Part shown: positions 54,890-62,763 of the stretch, piece after piece
Layout of the letters: each line of letters begins with the position of its first letter
How positions within the stretch are numbered: the stretch's first letter is position 1
Assembly: GCA_965215055.1 (NCBI GenBank)
Contig: OZ244046.1
Location: 1,550,001 to 1,614,000, forward strand
Length of the DNA stretch: 64,000 nt
DNA from: G965215055 sp965215055
Lineage (GTDB): Bacteria > Pseudomonadota > Gammaproteobacteria > UBA4575
Direction: 5' to 3'
Made by a program: the position numbers and the translations under genes
Notes under the pieces: model-generated
Told to the model about the DNA's origin: nothing
Database searches by the model: none
The model's input: only the letters and a program-made list of their open reading frames with translations

Positions 54890-55462
54890 GTTGGTGTTTG
54901 CAGACTTGGTTTTTGTGGTGTAGCAGATGAGGGGCTTGCCTTCTGGGGCCCCTGTTACATCCCGTAATGGACGGAACGGTAAAACTTGTCCTGCTCCACG
55001 TCGTTATAGCTGCAACTACGCCTATATCTGCCTCTATTCCGGTGTTGCTTGCGCCATGCGGATTATGAAGGTGGCAGCCAACGCTTTGCAGAGTGTAATT
55101 GTATGGGAGAGTAACAAGTTTTAAATAGATATAAATAATTCTATCGCTGTATTCGACGTATATGGGTTTGGTTGATTTTTGGAAGATATTCCTGAAAATT
55201 CTGGCAGAATTAAACAAGATATGATGCTATGCAGACATGGTAGAAGCTCTTGGCCAGTAAAAGTTGTTTATATTTATTTATAGTTTATTTTTTTAAAAAA
55301 TGAACTTTTGTTTTTATAAATAATTGGATATTGTTATAGGCAAGTAGTACAGGTAGTGGTTAATGTTCAGACAGGTTTACAAGATTAAAACGGAAGCCCA
55401 AGCCTACGTTGGACCAGATAGCGAATAGCAAACTTTAATATTGCTTAGAGGAGGAAAAGAAA
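54890..55462. other. 573-base intergenic region with duplicated control segment
   Basis: No convincing gene. The first half contains an inverted repeat GGGGC/GCCCC near 54928-54952 without a T-run. The second half (55256-55462) closely repeats 44633-44831 upstream of the satellite array and ends with the ribosome site of precursor 5; it is very AT-rich and probably holds the promoter. Confidence 0.6.
55256..55462. repeat. Duplicated upstream region, copy 2 (control region of the main precursor array)
   Basis: Partner of 44633-44831 with scattered substitutions and small indels. Conserved blocks include AATTGGATA, GTACAGGTAGTG, ACGTTGGACCAG and AGCGAATAGCAAACTTTAA. Confidence 0.7.
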
Positions 55463-55858
55463 ATGGAACAATCACAGAATACATCCGCATCAACTGACGC
55501 CATGCGAAGTCATATCGAGCATCTGACGGCATTGGGGAACCAATATCGAAGCGATGCAGGGTTTCGATCCAAGTTGTTGTCGGACCCGCACGGCGTTCTT
55601 AATGAAGAGGGATTTGGTATTCCAAAGGGATTGGAAGTGCGTGTTGTTGCGAACACGGATGAGCTTTTTCATGTAACCTTTCCCCCGGACCCTAACGCGA
55701 CCATGTCGGATGAGGCACTGGCTCTTGTTGCTGGTGGTGGATCAACAGCTAGCTCAGTGGGCTCTGCGGGCTCGGCCTCGACGGCAGGAACCGTCATAAG
55801 TACTGTGAGCAGTGCAGGGTCAGTGGGTTCTGCAGGCAGCGCGGGCACGGCAGGTTAA
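55463..55858 (+). CDS. NHLP-type RiPP precursor 5 (Ser/Thr-Ala-Gly core)
   Basis: 131 residues after GAGGAGGAAAAG. The leader is nearly the same as precursor 1 but lacks the insert after the start. VRVVANTDELFHVTFPPDPN leads to MSDEALALVAGGG. The core has a recurring three-residue pattern: TASSVGSAGS, then TAGTVISTVSSAG, then GSVGSAGSAGTAG. Almost every Ser/Thr follows Gly, Ala or another Ser/Thr, which is the context favoured for azoline formation. No Cys. Confidence 0.87.
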   Translation: MEQSQNTSASTDAMRSHIEHLTALGNQYRSDAGFRSKLLSDPHGVLNEEGFGIPKGLEVRVVANTDELFHVTFPPDPNATMSDEALALVAGGGSTASSVGSAGSASTAGTVISTVSSAGSVGSAGSAGTAG

Positions 55859-55891
55859 TCTTTTAACTACAGTTGTAAATTGAGGTGAGAA

Positions 55892-56287
55892 ATGGCAGTT
55901 AATACTAAGGAAGAGGTTTATGAGTATTTTGCCAATGGATACGAGTTTCTGAAAGACTTCAGCAAACAGTACTGGAGCGATGAGGCACTGCGGGCACGCG
56001 TTGACAGCGGCGATATGTCGCTGATAAGGGAGGGGATTAAAGCTCTTTCTTTTCCCGAAGTCGAGCTTAAGTTGGCGGCCAATACAAGTGACGTCTATCA
56101 CGTGGTCATGCCACCGGACCCAAATTATGCCTTGTCTGACCAGGCGCTTGATAAAGTGGCAGCAGGCAGCAACACGGCGGGGTCAGTGTCATCGGCGGGG
56201 TCAGCTGGAACTCTAGCAACGTCAACCATGGCGTCGTCGGCTTCTTCAGCAGGCTCAGTAGGTTGTGCGGGATCGGCCGGTAGTTAA
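55892..56287 (+). CDS. NHLP-type RiPP precursor 6 (Ser/Thr-Ala-Gly core with one Cys)
   Basis: 131 residues. The leader has FLKDFSKQYWSDEALRARVD and LKLAANTSDVYHVVMPPDPN, then ALDKVAAGS. The 39-residue core counts 13 Ser, 4 Thr and 1 Cys; only Asn, Met and a few Val and Leu interrupt the Ala/Gly background. A central L-A-T-S-T-M-A-S-S motif is shared in form with precursors 7 and 9. It ends GCAGSAGS. Confidence 0.87.
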   Translation: MAVNTKEEVYEYFANGYEFLKDFSKQYWSDEALRARVDSGDMSLIREGIKALSFPEVELKLAANTSDVYHVVMPPDPNYALSDQALDKVAAGSNTAGSVSSAGSAGTLATSTMASSASSAGSVGCAGSAGS

Positions 56288-56361
56288 TCCAAGGGCAATA
56301 GTAGTAGGTGAAATGGGCGGCTTTTTTCTTCAGCTAAAAGAACGAGGCGAGGAGGCTTGAG

Positions 56362-56742
56362 ATGAATAGTGAAATGTATGAAGAGTTTGAAGTTCGTTAT
56401 GGTCTTTTGCAGGACCTCAGCAAGCAGTACTGGAGTGACGCGGCATTGCGAGATCGTATTGACGGCGGCGACTCATCGCTGGTGCGGGAGAGGCTTGATT
56501 TTTCTGCTGTTCCTGGTGCTGAAGTTCGGGTTTTGGCCAATACAAGTGACGTCTATCACGTGATTATGCCGCCGGACCCAAATTACCCCCTGTCCGACCA
56601 GACGCTTGAAAAAGTGGCAGCAGGCAGCAGCACGGCGGGGTCAGCGTCTACAATTGGGTCGGCTGGGAGTATAGCAACGTCAACTGCTGCATCGTCTGTA
56701 TCCTCAGCAGGTACGGCAGGTTCTGCTGGCTCGGCAAGTTAA
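56362..56742 (+). CDS. NHLP-type RiPP precursor 7 (Ser/Thr-Ala-Gly core)
   Basis: 126 residues. Leader DNA identical to precursor 2; cleavage region E-K-V-A-A-G-S. The core has STAGSASTIGSAGSI, central A-T-S-T-A-A-S-S and the end GTAGSAGSAS. The 5' flank keeps the empty TAAAAGAA site that the mini-transposon occupies before precursor 2, showing that this is the un-invaded version. Confidence 0.87.
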   Translation: MNSEMYEEFEVRYGLLQDLSKQYWSDAALRDRIDGGDSSLVRERLDFSAVPGAEVRVLANTSDVYHVIMPPDPNYPLSDQTLEKVAAGSSTAGSASTIGSAGSIATSTAASSVSSAGTAGSAGSAS

Positions 56743-56768
56743 GTTGAATTTAATTAAGGAGAATAACA

Positions 56769-57020
56769 ATGCCAAATGATGACGCGGGTACAAAATCTGC
56801 CGACATTAGCCGGGATATGGTTGAACGCAGCCAACAAATATTTGCCGATATAGTGGCGAAATACTACGGTGACCCTGACTACAAGGCGAAGGTAGATACG
56901 GACCCAACTGGAGTGCTGAGAGCAGAGGGCCTTGAGATTCCGGAAGGTGCCAAAGTCAAGTTGCTGTTCAATGCTGAAAATCTTATCCACATTGTATTAC
57001 CGATGCCGGAATCCACTTGA
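56769..57020 (+). CDS. Leader-only NHLP-family small protein (number 8)
   Basis: 83 residues after AAGGAGAATAAC. From residue 18 on it is almost the same as the protein at 54653 (VERSQQIFADIVAKYYGDPD, EGLEIPEGAKVKLLFN), ending V-L-P-M-P-E-S-T. There is no cleavage motif or core. Keeping two such genes, both within the array, suggests they are not simply truncated precursors. Confidence 0.77.
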   Translation: MPNDDAGTKSADISRDMVERSQQIFADIVAKYYGDPDYKAKVDTDPTGVLRAEGLEIPEGAKVKLLFNAENLIHIVLPMPEST

Positions 57021-57062
57021 TGTGGAGTTGGCAAGCAAACTGACAGATGATAGGAGGAAGTA

Positions 57063-57440
57063 ATGATGGATGATAAAGCATACGAATATTTTCAGGGTCG
57101 GTATGATGCCCTGAGAGGTTTCACTAGTCGGTACTGGAGTGATGCGGCATTGCGAGCCCGCATTGATAGCGGTGATTTGTCGTCGGTGAAGGAAGAACTT
57201 GATCTTTCTGTTTCTCCAGACGTCGAACTTCGAGTGCTGGCAAACACGAATGATATCTATCATGTAGTTATGCCGCAGGATCCAAACTTTGCTCTGTCTG
57301 ACCATGCACTTGAGAACGTGGCTGCTGGAAGTACAGCGGGAACGGCAGGTAGTGCAGGCACGGCCAGCAGCGTGGCATCGTCTACGGCAGCATCGACGAT
57401 TGGCTCAGTGGGGTCAGCCAGTACGGCAGGTTCGGCTTGA
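57063..57440 (+). CDS. NHLP-type RiPP precursor 9 (Ser/Thr-Ala-Gly core)
   Basis: 125 residues after ATAGGAGGAAG (two adjacent ATGs, 57063 and 57066). The leader has GFTSRYWSDAALRARIDSGD and LRVLANTNDIYHVVMPQDPN, then ALENVAAGS. The core opens TAGTAGSAGTASSV, has central A-S-S-T-A-A-S-T and ends GSASTAGSA. No Cys. Confidence 0.87.
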   Translation: MMDDKAYEYFQGRYDALRGFTSRYWSDAALRARIDSGDLSSVKEELDLSVSPDVELRVLANTNDIYHVVMPQDPNFALSDHALENVAAGSTAGTAGSAGTASSVASSTAASTIGSVGSASTAGSA

Positions 57441-57491
57441 AGAAGGCCTTAGCGTTAAACTGGTCATAGGTACAATACGAGGAGGTTGAAG

Positions 57492-57839
57492 ATGTATCAG
57501 GATAAAATGACACCCGAAGTGGAAAGTTCCGTGCTGCAGAGTATAGACAGTTTTACGTCACTGGTGAAGGAACGTCGCAACGATATGGAGTTCCGGTCAA
57601 AAATGGCGTCGGAACCGCATCACACTCTCAACGAGAATGGCTTTGATATTCCCGAGACAATGGATATAAATGTCGTTGCGAATACACGGAATTTATTTCA
57701 TGTGACTTTTCCCCCGGACCCGAATGCAGCCATGTCGGATGAGGCACTGTCTCTTGTTTCCGCTGGATCAGGCAGGCCTAATTCGACGATAAGCAGTCTC
57801 GGAACCTGCGTGAGCTCTTTCGCTGTTTGGGAGTCATGA
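57492..57839 (+). CDS. NHLP-type RiPP precursor 10 (W-E-type core)
   Basis: 115 residues from ATG 57492. The leader begins M-Y-Q-D-K-M-T and has SLVKERRNDMEFRSKMASEP, FDIPETMDINVVANTRNLFH and ALSLVSAGS. The core of about 23 residues contains NSTISSLGTCVSSFAVWES. Tryptophan-glutamate near the end and a hydrophobic/Ser alternation separate this from the SAG cores. Ribosome site CGAGGAGGTTG. Confidence 0.85.
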   Translation: MYQDKMTPEVESSVLQSIDSFTSLVKERRNDMEFRSKMASEPHHTLNENGFDIPETMDINVVANTRNLFHVTFPPDPNAAMSDEALSLVSAGSGRPNSTISSLGTCVSSFAVWES

Positions 57840-57901
57840 TCAGAGATATGGCAGGCTGGCAGCGCAAGTGAGACACTGATCACAATACAAGAGGTTGAAA
57901 G

Positions 57902-58252
57902 ATGTACCAGGATAAAATGACACCCGAAGTGGAAAGTTCCGTGCGGCAGAATATAGACAGTTTGACGTCACTGGTGAAGGAACGTCGCAACGATACGGGA
58001 TTCCGGTCAAAAATGGCATCAGAACCGCATCAAACTCTCAACGAGAATGGCTTTGATATTCCCGAGACAATGGATATAAATGTCGTTGCGAATACACAGA
58101 ATTTATTTCATGTGACTTTTCCCCCGGACCCGAATGCAGCCATATCGGATGAGTTGCTGTCCCTTGTTTCCGCTGGAGGCCCGCCTCAGTCGACGTCAAG
58201 CAGCCTCGTTACCAGCCTGAGTACTATAGCTGTTTGGGAGTTGGATTATTAG
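57902..58252 (+). CDS. NHLP-type RiPP precursor 11 (W-E-type core)
   Basis: 116 residues. The leader is almost identical to precursors 10 and 12. Core after LLSLVSAGG: P-P-Q then STSSSLVTSLSTIAVWELDY. No Cys. The intergenic segment before it (GATATGGCAGGCTGGCAGCGCAAGTGAGACACTG) is repeated before precursor 12 and after it, so the unit was duplicated in tandem together with its flank. Confidence 0.85.
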   Translation: MYQDKMTPEVESSVRQNIDSLTSLVKERRNDTGFRSKMASEPHQTLNENGFDIPETMDINVVANTQNLFHVTFPPDPNAAISDELLSLVSAGGPPQSTSSSLVTSLSTIAVWELDY

Positions 58253-58362
58253 GAAATAAGGTCTCGTTCCAGCCTGAGTTCTGTGGCTGTGTGGGGCTAT
58301 GGTTGAAGATATGGCAGGCTGGCAGCGCAAGTGAGACACTGATACGATACAGGAGGTTGAAG

Positions 58363-58716
58363 ATGTACCAGGATAAAATGACACCCGAAATGGAAAGTTC
58401 CGTGCAGCAGAATATAGACAGTTTGACGTCACTGGTGAAGGAACGTCGCAACGATACGGGATTCCGGTCAAAAATGGCATCAGAACCGCATCAAACTCTC
58501 AACGAGAATGGCTTTGATATTCCCGAGACAATGGATATAAATGTCGTTGCGAATACACGGAATTTATTTCATGTGACTTTTCCCCCGGACCCGAATGCAG
58601 CCATGTCGGATGAGGCGTTGTCCCGTATCTCTGCTGGATCAAGACATGGCCTGCCTTCGTCGACGGTAGGCAGTCTCGTTAGCAGCCTGAGTTCTGTAGC
58701 TGTTTGGGAGTTGTAG
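58363..58716 (+). CDS. NHLP-type RiPP precursor 12 (W-E-type core)
   Basis: 117 residues from ATG 58363 (AGGAGGTTGAAG upstream); a longer in-frame start at 58234 reads through the repeated spacer and is rejected. Core after LSRISAGS: R-H-G-L-P then SSTVGSLVSSLSSVAVWEL. Last core-bearing gene before the modification enzymes. Confidence 0.85.
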   Translation: MYQDKMTPEMESSVQQNIDSLTSLVKERRNDTGFRSKMASEPHQTLNENGFDIPETMDINVVANTRNLFHVTFPPDPNAAMSDEALSRISAGSRHGLPSSTVGSLVSSLSSVAVWEL

Positions 58717-58758
58717 TTGGAGATATGGCCGGCTGGCAGCGCAAGTGAGACACTGGGT

Positions 58759-58845
58759 CTGGAGAGGTCTGATTTCTCTGGCACCGAAATTCAGTTGATA
58801 GTAAATGTGAGTGATGCCTGTCATGTGTTGTGCCGCCAGTCCTGA
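58759..58845 (+). pseudogene. Decayed NHLP precursor fragment, main array
   Basis: In one frame this reads L-E-R-S-D-F-S-G-T-E-I-Q-L-I-V-N-V-S-D-A and then C-H-V-L-C-R, matching the leader segment E-R-L-D-F-S to H-V-x-M-P of precursors 2 and 7, then a stop. No start or core remains. The rest of 58717-59012 has no other gene; the bases just before 59013 presumably include the promoter or leader of the enzyme genes. Confidence 0.6.
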
Positions 58846-59012
58846 ATTGAATCATAGATAGTTACGCCCTATCCCCCTGCTCGTTTAAGGGAAAAGTGCG
58901 AGGCAATGTAGAATCCCGTATTCTGCGCATGTAGCATTAAGAGCACGTTATAGTAAACCCAGTTAATGGGAGAAGAAGACGAACCCTCCGTTTTTGAGAA
59001 ATAGGGATATTT

Positions 59013-61355
59013 ATGGCTGATTATGACAATCCGATCACCGCGCGGCAGGCCGGAATTGTCGCTCAAGGAAGTGTGCTGTTACGCACGACTGAAAGCGATC
59101 GGGGTATTATCGAGAAACCGATGCTTACGCCGCACCTCGATTTTCACGTGGTTGGCAGCGAGGCTGTGTTGCTGGTTTCTGAAATCTCCAGCATACTCCT
59201 GCACGGGCAACGCTATCTTGATCTTCTTCCTCTGTTAGACGGTACTCGTACGCGCCACGAAATTGCTGCTGCACTGAGCGAAAAACATAAGGCAGTAGAA
59301 GTTCAGACCACGTTGGTTTCGATGGCTTCGAAAGGCTACGCGGTATCGAGTGAATTCGATATGGGCCGAGATCAGGCCTCGTTCTGGGGGGCTGTAGGAG
59401 TTTCGCCTCGGTGGGCGGAAGCCCGCCTTCGTGCGGCGCGTGTGAAAGTCACAGGTGGTACCAACGGGCTGGTGACGGCACTGGATGAAATGGGCTTGGC
59501 CGTGACTGAGGACGATCCAACACTCGCGATTGTCACAACAAACGACTACCTGTCTGAAAAGCACGCTGAAATCAACAAGCGTCACAGGAAGTCAGGAATT
59601 CCATGGGTTCTGCTCAAGTCGGAAGGTGTGGCTCCCATGTTTGGTCCCGTGTTCCGTCCTGGAGATGGGAACGGACCTTGCTGGAGCTGTCTCGCGCACC
59701 GCATCCGCGGTAACCGTGAGGTTGAAAACTTTTTGCGTACTGTTGCCGGAGATAAGGCTGCTGTTTTGCCTGGTGCCGGAGCTCGGCCTTTTGCCCGTGC
59801 AGTGTGCAGTATTGCAGCGACCGAAATCGCCAAGTGGGTCGTGCTGGATGAGTTCACGTTTGTCCACGATCACGTGATATCCCTGGAACCGTTCAGCCAC
59901 ACTTGTGAACGTCATGAAGTTCGTCAGCGCCCACAGTGTGCAACTTGCGGCGACGAGACTCTTAACCGCACTGATCGACCGGTAAAACCGGTGCAGCTGC
60001 ACTCAAGCCCGAAGCCGGTCTGCAACAGTGGAGGTCTCCGCTCGGTTCCACCAGAGGAAACGGTACGCAAGTATCGGCACCTGGTAAGTCCGGTTAGTGG
60101 TGTGGTCACGCAACTGGCACGCATCACACAGGCAGATGATCCCTGGCTGCATGTCTACTGGGCCGGGAGCAACTTGGCATTGCAAAATAATAGTTTCCGG
60201 GTTCTGCATGCCAGTCTGCGTACCAAGAGTTCAGGTAAGGGCAGTACTCCTGAACAGGCGGAAGCCAGTGCCTTGTGTGAGGCGGTTGAACGCTATTCTG
60301 GTGTATTCCATGGGGATGAAGTCCGCCACTCCGCATGCCTGGAGGACTTTGCGGACGGCGAAGCGATCCATCCGAACGAAATTCAGTTATTCAGTGATTG
60401 GCAGTACGAACACGCGGCCGAGATCAATGCCAGGAATCTGCGTTTCAACTATGTTCCGAAGCGTTTCGATTCGGATATAAAAATGGATTGGTCACCGGTT
60501 TGGTCGATGACAAAAAAGCAGCACCGTTATCTGCCAACGGCCATGCTCTACTACGCCAAGCCACTGCAGGATGGCGCCGTCTACTGTGGCCCGGACTCCA
60601 ATGGCTGTGCGGCCGGGAATACATTGGAAGAGGCTATTCTGCAAGGTTTTTTTGAGTTGGTCGAGAGAGATGCATTTGCCTGCTGGTGGTACAATCGCGT
60701 TCGGTTACCTGAGTTGGACCTCGACAGCTTTGGTGACCGCTATCTCTCCGACGCTTATAACTACTATGCTTCAGTCAACCGCTCGATGTGGGTATTGGAT
60801 GCAACCCATGACTTCGGTATTCCGGTTTTCGTTGCTGTTTCACACCGCACCGATAAGGAGGTGGAAGATATCATCTTCTCGGCAGGTGCACATTTCGACC
60901 CGCATGTTGCTGCCGCCCGGGCAGTGTGCGAGTTAAACCAATACTTGTCAGGGGTCCGTGACGTTAAGCCAGATGGCAGTGGTTACCTGTACGATGACCC
61001 CGAGAACAACTGGTGGTGGAAGAATGCGAAGCTTGAAAATAACCCCTATCTCACACCGGACTCCAAGGCACCGCGCCGAGTGCGAGACGACTACCCTGTA
61101 CCTGATACCCAAGACCTGCGCGACGACGTCAAGCTCTGCCAGGAAATGGTGGAACGCAAGGGCATGGAGTTTCTAGTGCTTGACCAAACCCGGCCAGACA
61201 TTGGGATGCCAGTGGCGAAAACCATCGTGCCTGGCATGCGCCACTTCTGGGCGCGGCTGGGGCCTGGGCGCTTGTTCGACGTGCCAGTCGAGTTGGGCTG
61301 GCTGGACAAGCCTACCGCCGAAAAAGATCTTAATCCCGTTGCGGTCTTTATTTAA
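59013..61355 (+). CDS. Fused TOMM leader-binding (E1-like) / YcaO cyclodehydratase
   Basis: 780 residues. The N-terminal part (to about 330) is the E1/ThiF-like partner protein that binds precursor leaders, with a zinc tetrathiolate formed by C223-W-S-C226 and C309-A-T-C312. The C-terminal part is the YcaO ATPase: SGKGSTPEQAEASALCEAVE at 407-426 with the ATP-binding glutamates, then NGCAAGNTLEEAI and FFELVERDAFACWWYN. It converts Ser/Thr/Cys of bound precursors to azolines using ATP. The C-terminus ends L-N-P-V-A-V-F-I and lacks the proline-rich PxPxP end of many TOMM YcaO proteins. Immediately followed by the epimerase gene. Confidence 0.92.
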   Translation: MADYDNPITARQAGIVAQGSVLLRTTESDRGIIEKPMLTPHLDFHVVGSEAVLLVSEISSILLHGQRYLDLLPLLDGTRTRHEIAAALSEKHKAVEVQTTLVSMASKGYAVSSEFDMGRDQASFWGAVGVSPRWAEARLRAARVKVTGGTNGLVTALDEMGLAVTEDDPTLAIVTTNDYLSEKHAEINKRHRKSGIPWVLLKSEGVAPMFGPVFRPGDGNGPCWSCLAHRIRGNREVENFLRTVAGDKAAVLPGAGARPFARAVCSIAATEIAKWVVLDEFTFVHDHVISLEPFSHTCERHEVRQRPQCATCGDETLNRTDRPVKPVQLHSSPKPVCNSGGLRSVPPEETVRKYRHLVSPVSGVVTQLARITQADDPWLHVYWAGSNLALQNNSFRVLHASLRTKSSGKGSTPEQAEASALCEAVERYSGVFHGDEVRHSACLEDFADGEAIHPNEIQLFSDWQYEHAAEINARNLRFNYVPKRFDSDIKMDWSPVWSMTKKQHRYLPTAMLYYAKPLQDGAVYCGPDSNGCAAGNTLEEAILQGFFELVERDAFACWWYNRVRLPELDLDSFGDRYLSDAYNYYASVNRSMWVLDATHDFGIPVFVAVSHRTDKEVEDIIFSAGAHFDPHVAAARAVCELNQYLSGVRDVKPDGSGYLYDDPENNWWWKNAKLENNPYLTPDSKAPRRVRDDYPVPDTQDLRDDVKLCQEMVERKGMEFLVLDQTRPDIGMPVAKTIVPGMRHFWARLGPGRLFDVPVELGWLDKPTAEKDLNPVAVFI

Positions 61356-61359
61356 GCCG

Positions 61360-62763
61360 ATGGATGAAGTAACTGACCCGCATCTCTTTGCGCAGGCGAA
61401 GCGCTTTCGCGAGCGCTGGTTCGCCGATCATCGTTTCCGTGCCGCGGTTGAAGCTGATCCCATTGCTGCTGCTGCTGCTGTTGGAATCGACTTTGATCCT
61501 ACCTCTGTGGCCTTTTTGTGGCACCGTGACGTGCAGGTCCGAGCGGATACACCTGAATCCCGCGCATTCGTTCAGGCGGCAAATTTTTCCAAGAGTTATT
61601 TTGATTTTTGTAACAATGATGAAGGTGCGATTGAATCCTACCGTGTTTGGCGCGCGCGCCAGCGCGCGCGGAGCGCATTCGCGCAAGGTATGGTTATGCC
61701 TCAAGTTGGCTTGCATCTGCCTTTTGCAGTAGAGTTGACCCGAGGTTGTTCACAGCGTTGCTGGTTCTGCGGGGTTTCTGCGGTGCCCCTGGAAGCGGTT
61801 TTGCCGACTGATCTTGAGAGTTGGGAAAAAATGCTGTTGATATTGCACGGGGTGTTTGGTACTAGTGCCGTGCGCGGTTGTCTGTACTGGGCAACGGACC
61901 CCTTGGATCACCCGGATTACGAAGCTTACGGGGAGGTCTTCCAGCGTATCCTGGGGCGTTTCCCGGTAACCACGACGGCAATGCATTATGTTGACTTCGA
62001 TCGTACCCGGGAACTTATCAAGATAGCACGGGCCGGAAACTGCCCGGGACTGCGCTTCTCTATAGTCTCACTGCGCCAGCTCGACCGGGTCTATGCAGCC
62101 TTTACTGCCGAAGAGATGATGGACGTCGACTTGGCCTTGATCAATCGTGACTCCGTGCTGGCACTGGCGGACGTCGGCCGTGCTCGCGTCAAGGGTAATA
62201 TCCTATCAAAGCGCATGGACCTGGAGCGGCATAAGCTGAGCAAGATCGATGATGACAGGATCCATATGCATCGCACCATCGCCTGCGTTTCGGGATTCCT
62301 GATCGAACCTATCATGAAACGGGTTCGCCTGATTTCTCCAGAGCCTTGTTCCAATCGCTGGCCGGACGGCTATGTTGTTTTTGACGAGGAGCCCTTTGAA
62401 AGCATTGATGAGTTTGCCCGCGCCATTAACCGTCTCGTCGAGCACAATATGCAACCGGACCCACCCGAATATCTTGCCTTGCAAAAAGGTGTGACGGTTG
62501 AGCCGGCTACTCCAGTCAAGGTCATTGCTAAAGGTGGCGGCTGGAAAATGGATTTCACCACGACTGGTGGACGAGATATAAGCTACTTGCCTACCTTGGC
62601 CAACGCTTTCCACAACGGCGCGGGCGTAGAAGAAACGACTAGGCGTATCGCCGGTCAGTTTGGAATCCAGGCGCGCTTGGTGCAGGACGATGTAGCTGAA
62701 CTCTGGCGCAAAGGGGTGTTGATCGAGCTCATCTTTTCTTCCGCTACCGACACAATACAATGA
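61360..62763 (+). CDS. Radical SAM RiPP epimerase, PoyD-like
   Basis: 467 residues from ATG 61360, 4 bases after the YcaO stop. The radical SAM motif is C130-S-Q-R-C134-W-F-C137 within ELTRGCSQRCWFCGVSA, the form I associate with the PoyD/OspD family that makes D-residues in proteusin-type RiPPs. The first 60 residues (RFRERWFADHRFRAAVEADP, then VGIDFDP) echo the precursor leader pattern and may be a docking segment. No SPASM cysteine cluster is obvious. Cofactors would be [4Fe-4S] and SAM. The chemistry (epimerisation rather than another radical reaction) is inferred from family resemblance. The stop overlaps the next start. Confidence 0.78.
   Translation: MDEVTDPHLFAQAKRFRERWFADHRFRAAVEADPIAAAAAVGIDFDPTSVAFLWHRDVQVRADTPESRAFVQAANFSKSYFDFCNNDEGAIESYRVWRARQRARSAFAQGMVMPQVGLHLPFAVELTRGCSQRCWFCGVSAVPLEAVLPTDLESWEKMLLILHGVFGTSAVRGCLYWATDPLDHPDYEAYGEVFQRILGRFPVTTTAMHYVDFDRTRELIKIARAGNCPGLRFSIVSLRQLDRVYAAFTAEEMMDVDLALINRDSVLALADVGRARVKGNILSKRMDLERHKLSKIDDDRIHMHRTIACVSGFLIEPIMKRVRLISPEPCSNRWPDGYVVFDEEPFESIDEFARAINRLVEHNMQPDPPEYLALQKGVTVEPATPVKVIAKGGGWKMDFTTTGGRDISYLPTLANAFHNGAGVEETTRRIAGQFGIQARLVQDDVAELWRKGVLIELIFSSATDTIQ

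Noticed and set aside
54928..54952. Rho-independent terminator
   Set aside because: A short GGGGC/GCCCC inverted repeat with a long loop and no following T-run.
58234..58362. 43-codon N-terminal extension of precursor 12
   Set aside because: It runs through the repeated spacer; the ATG at 58363 has a strong ribosome site and aligns with precursors 3, 10 and 11.
55463..58716. Regularly spaced similar segments that might look like a CRISPR array
   Set aside because: The repeats are whole protein-coding units of 350-400 bases with ribosome sites, not short direct repeats with unique spacers.
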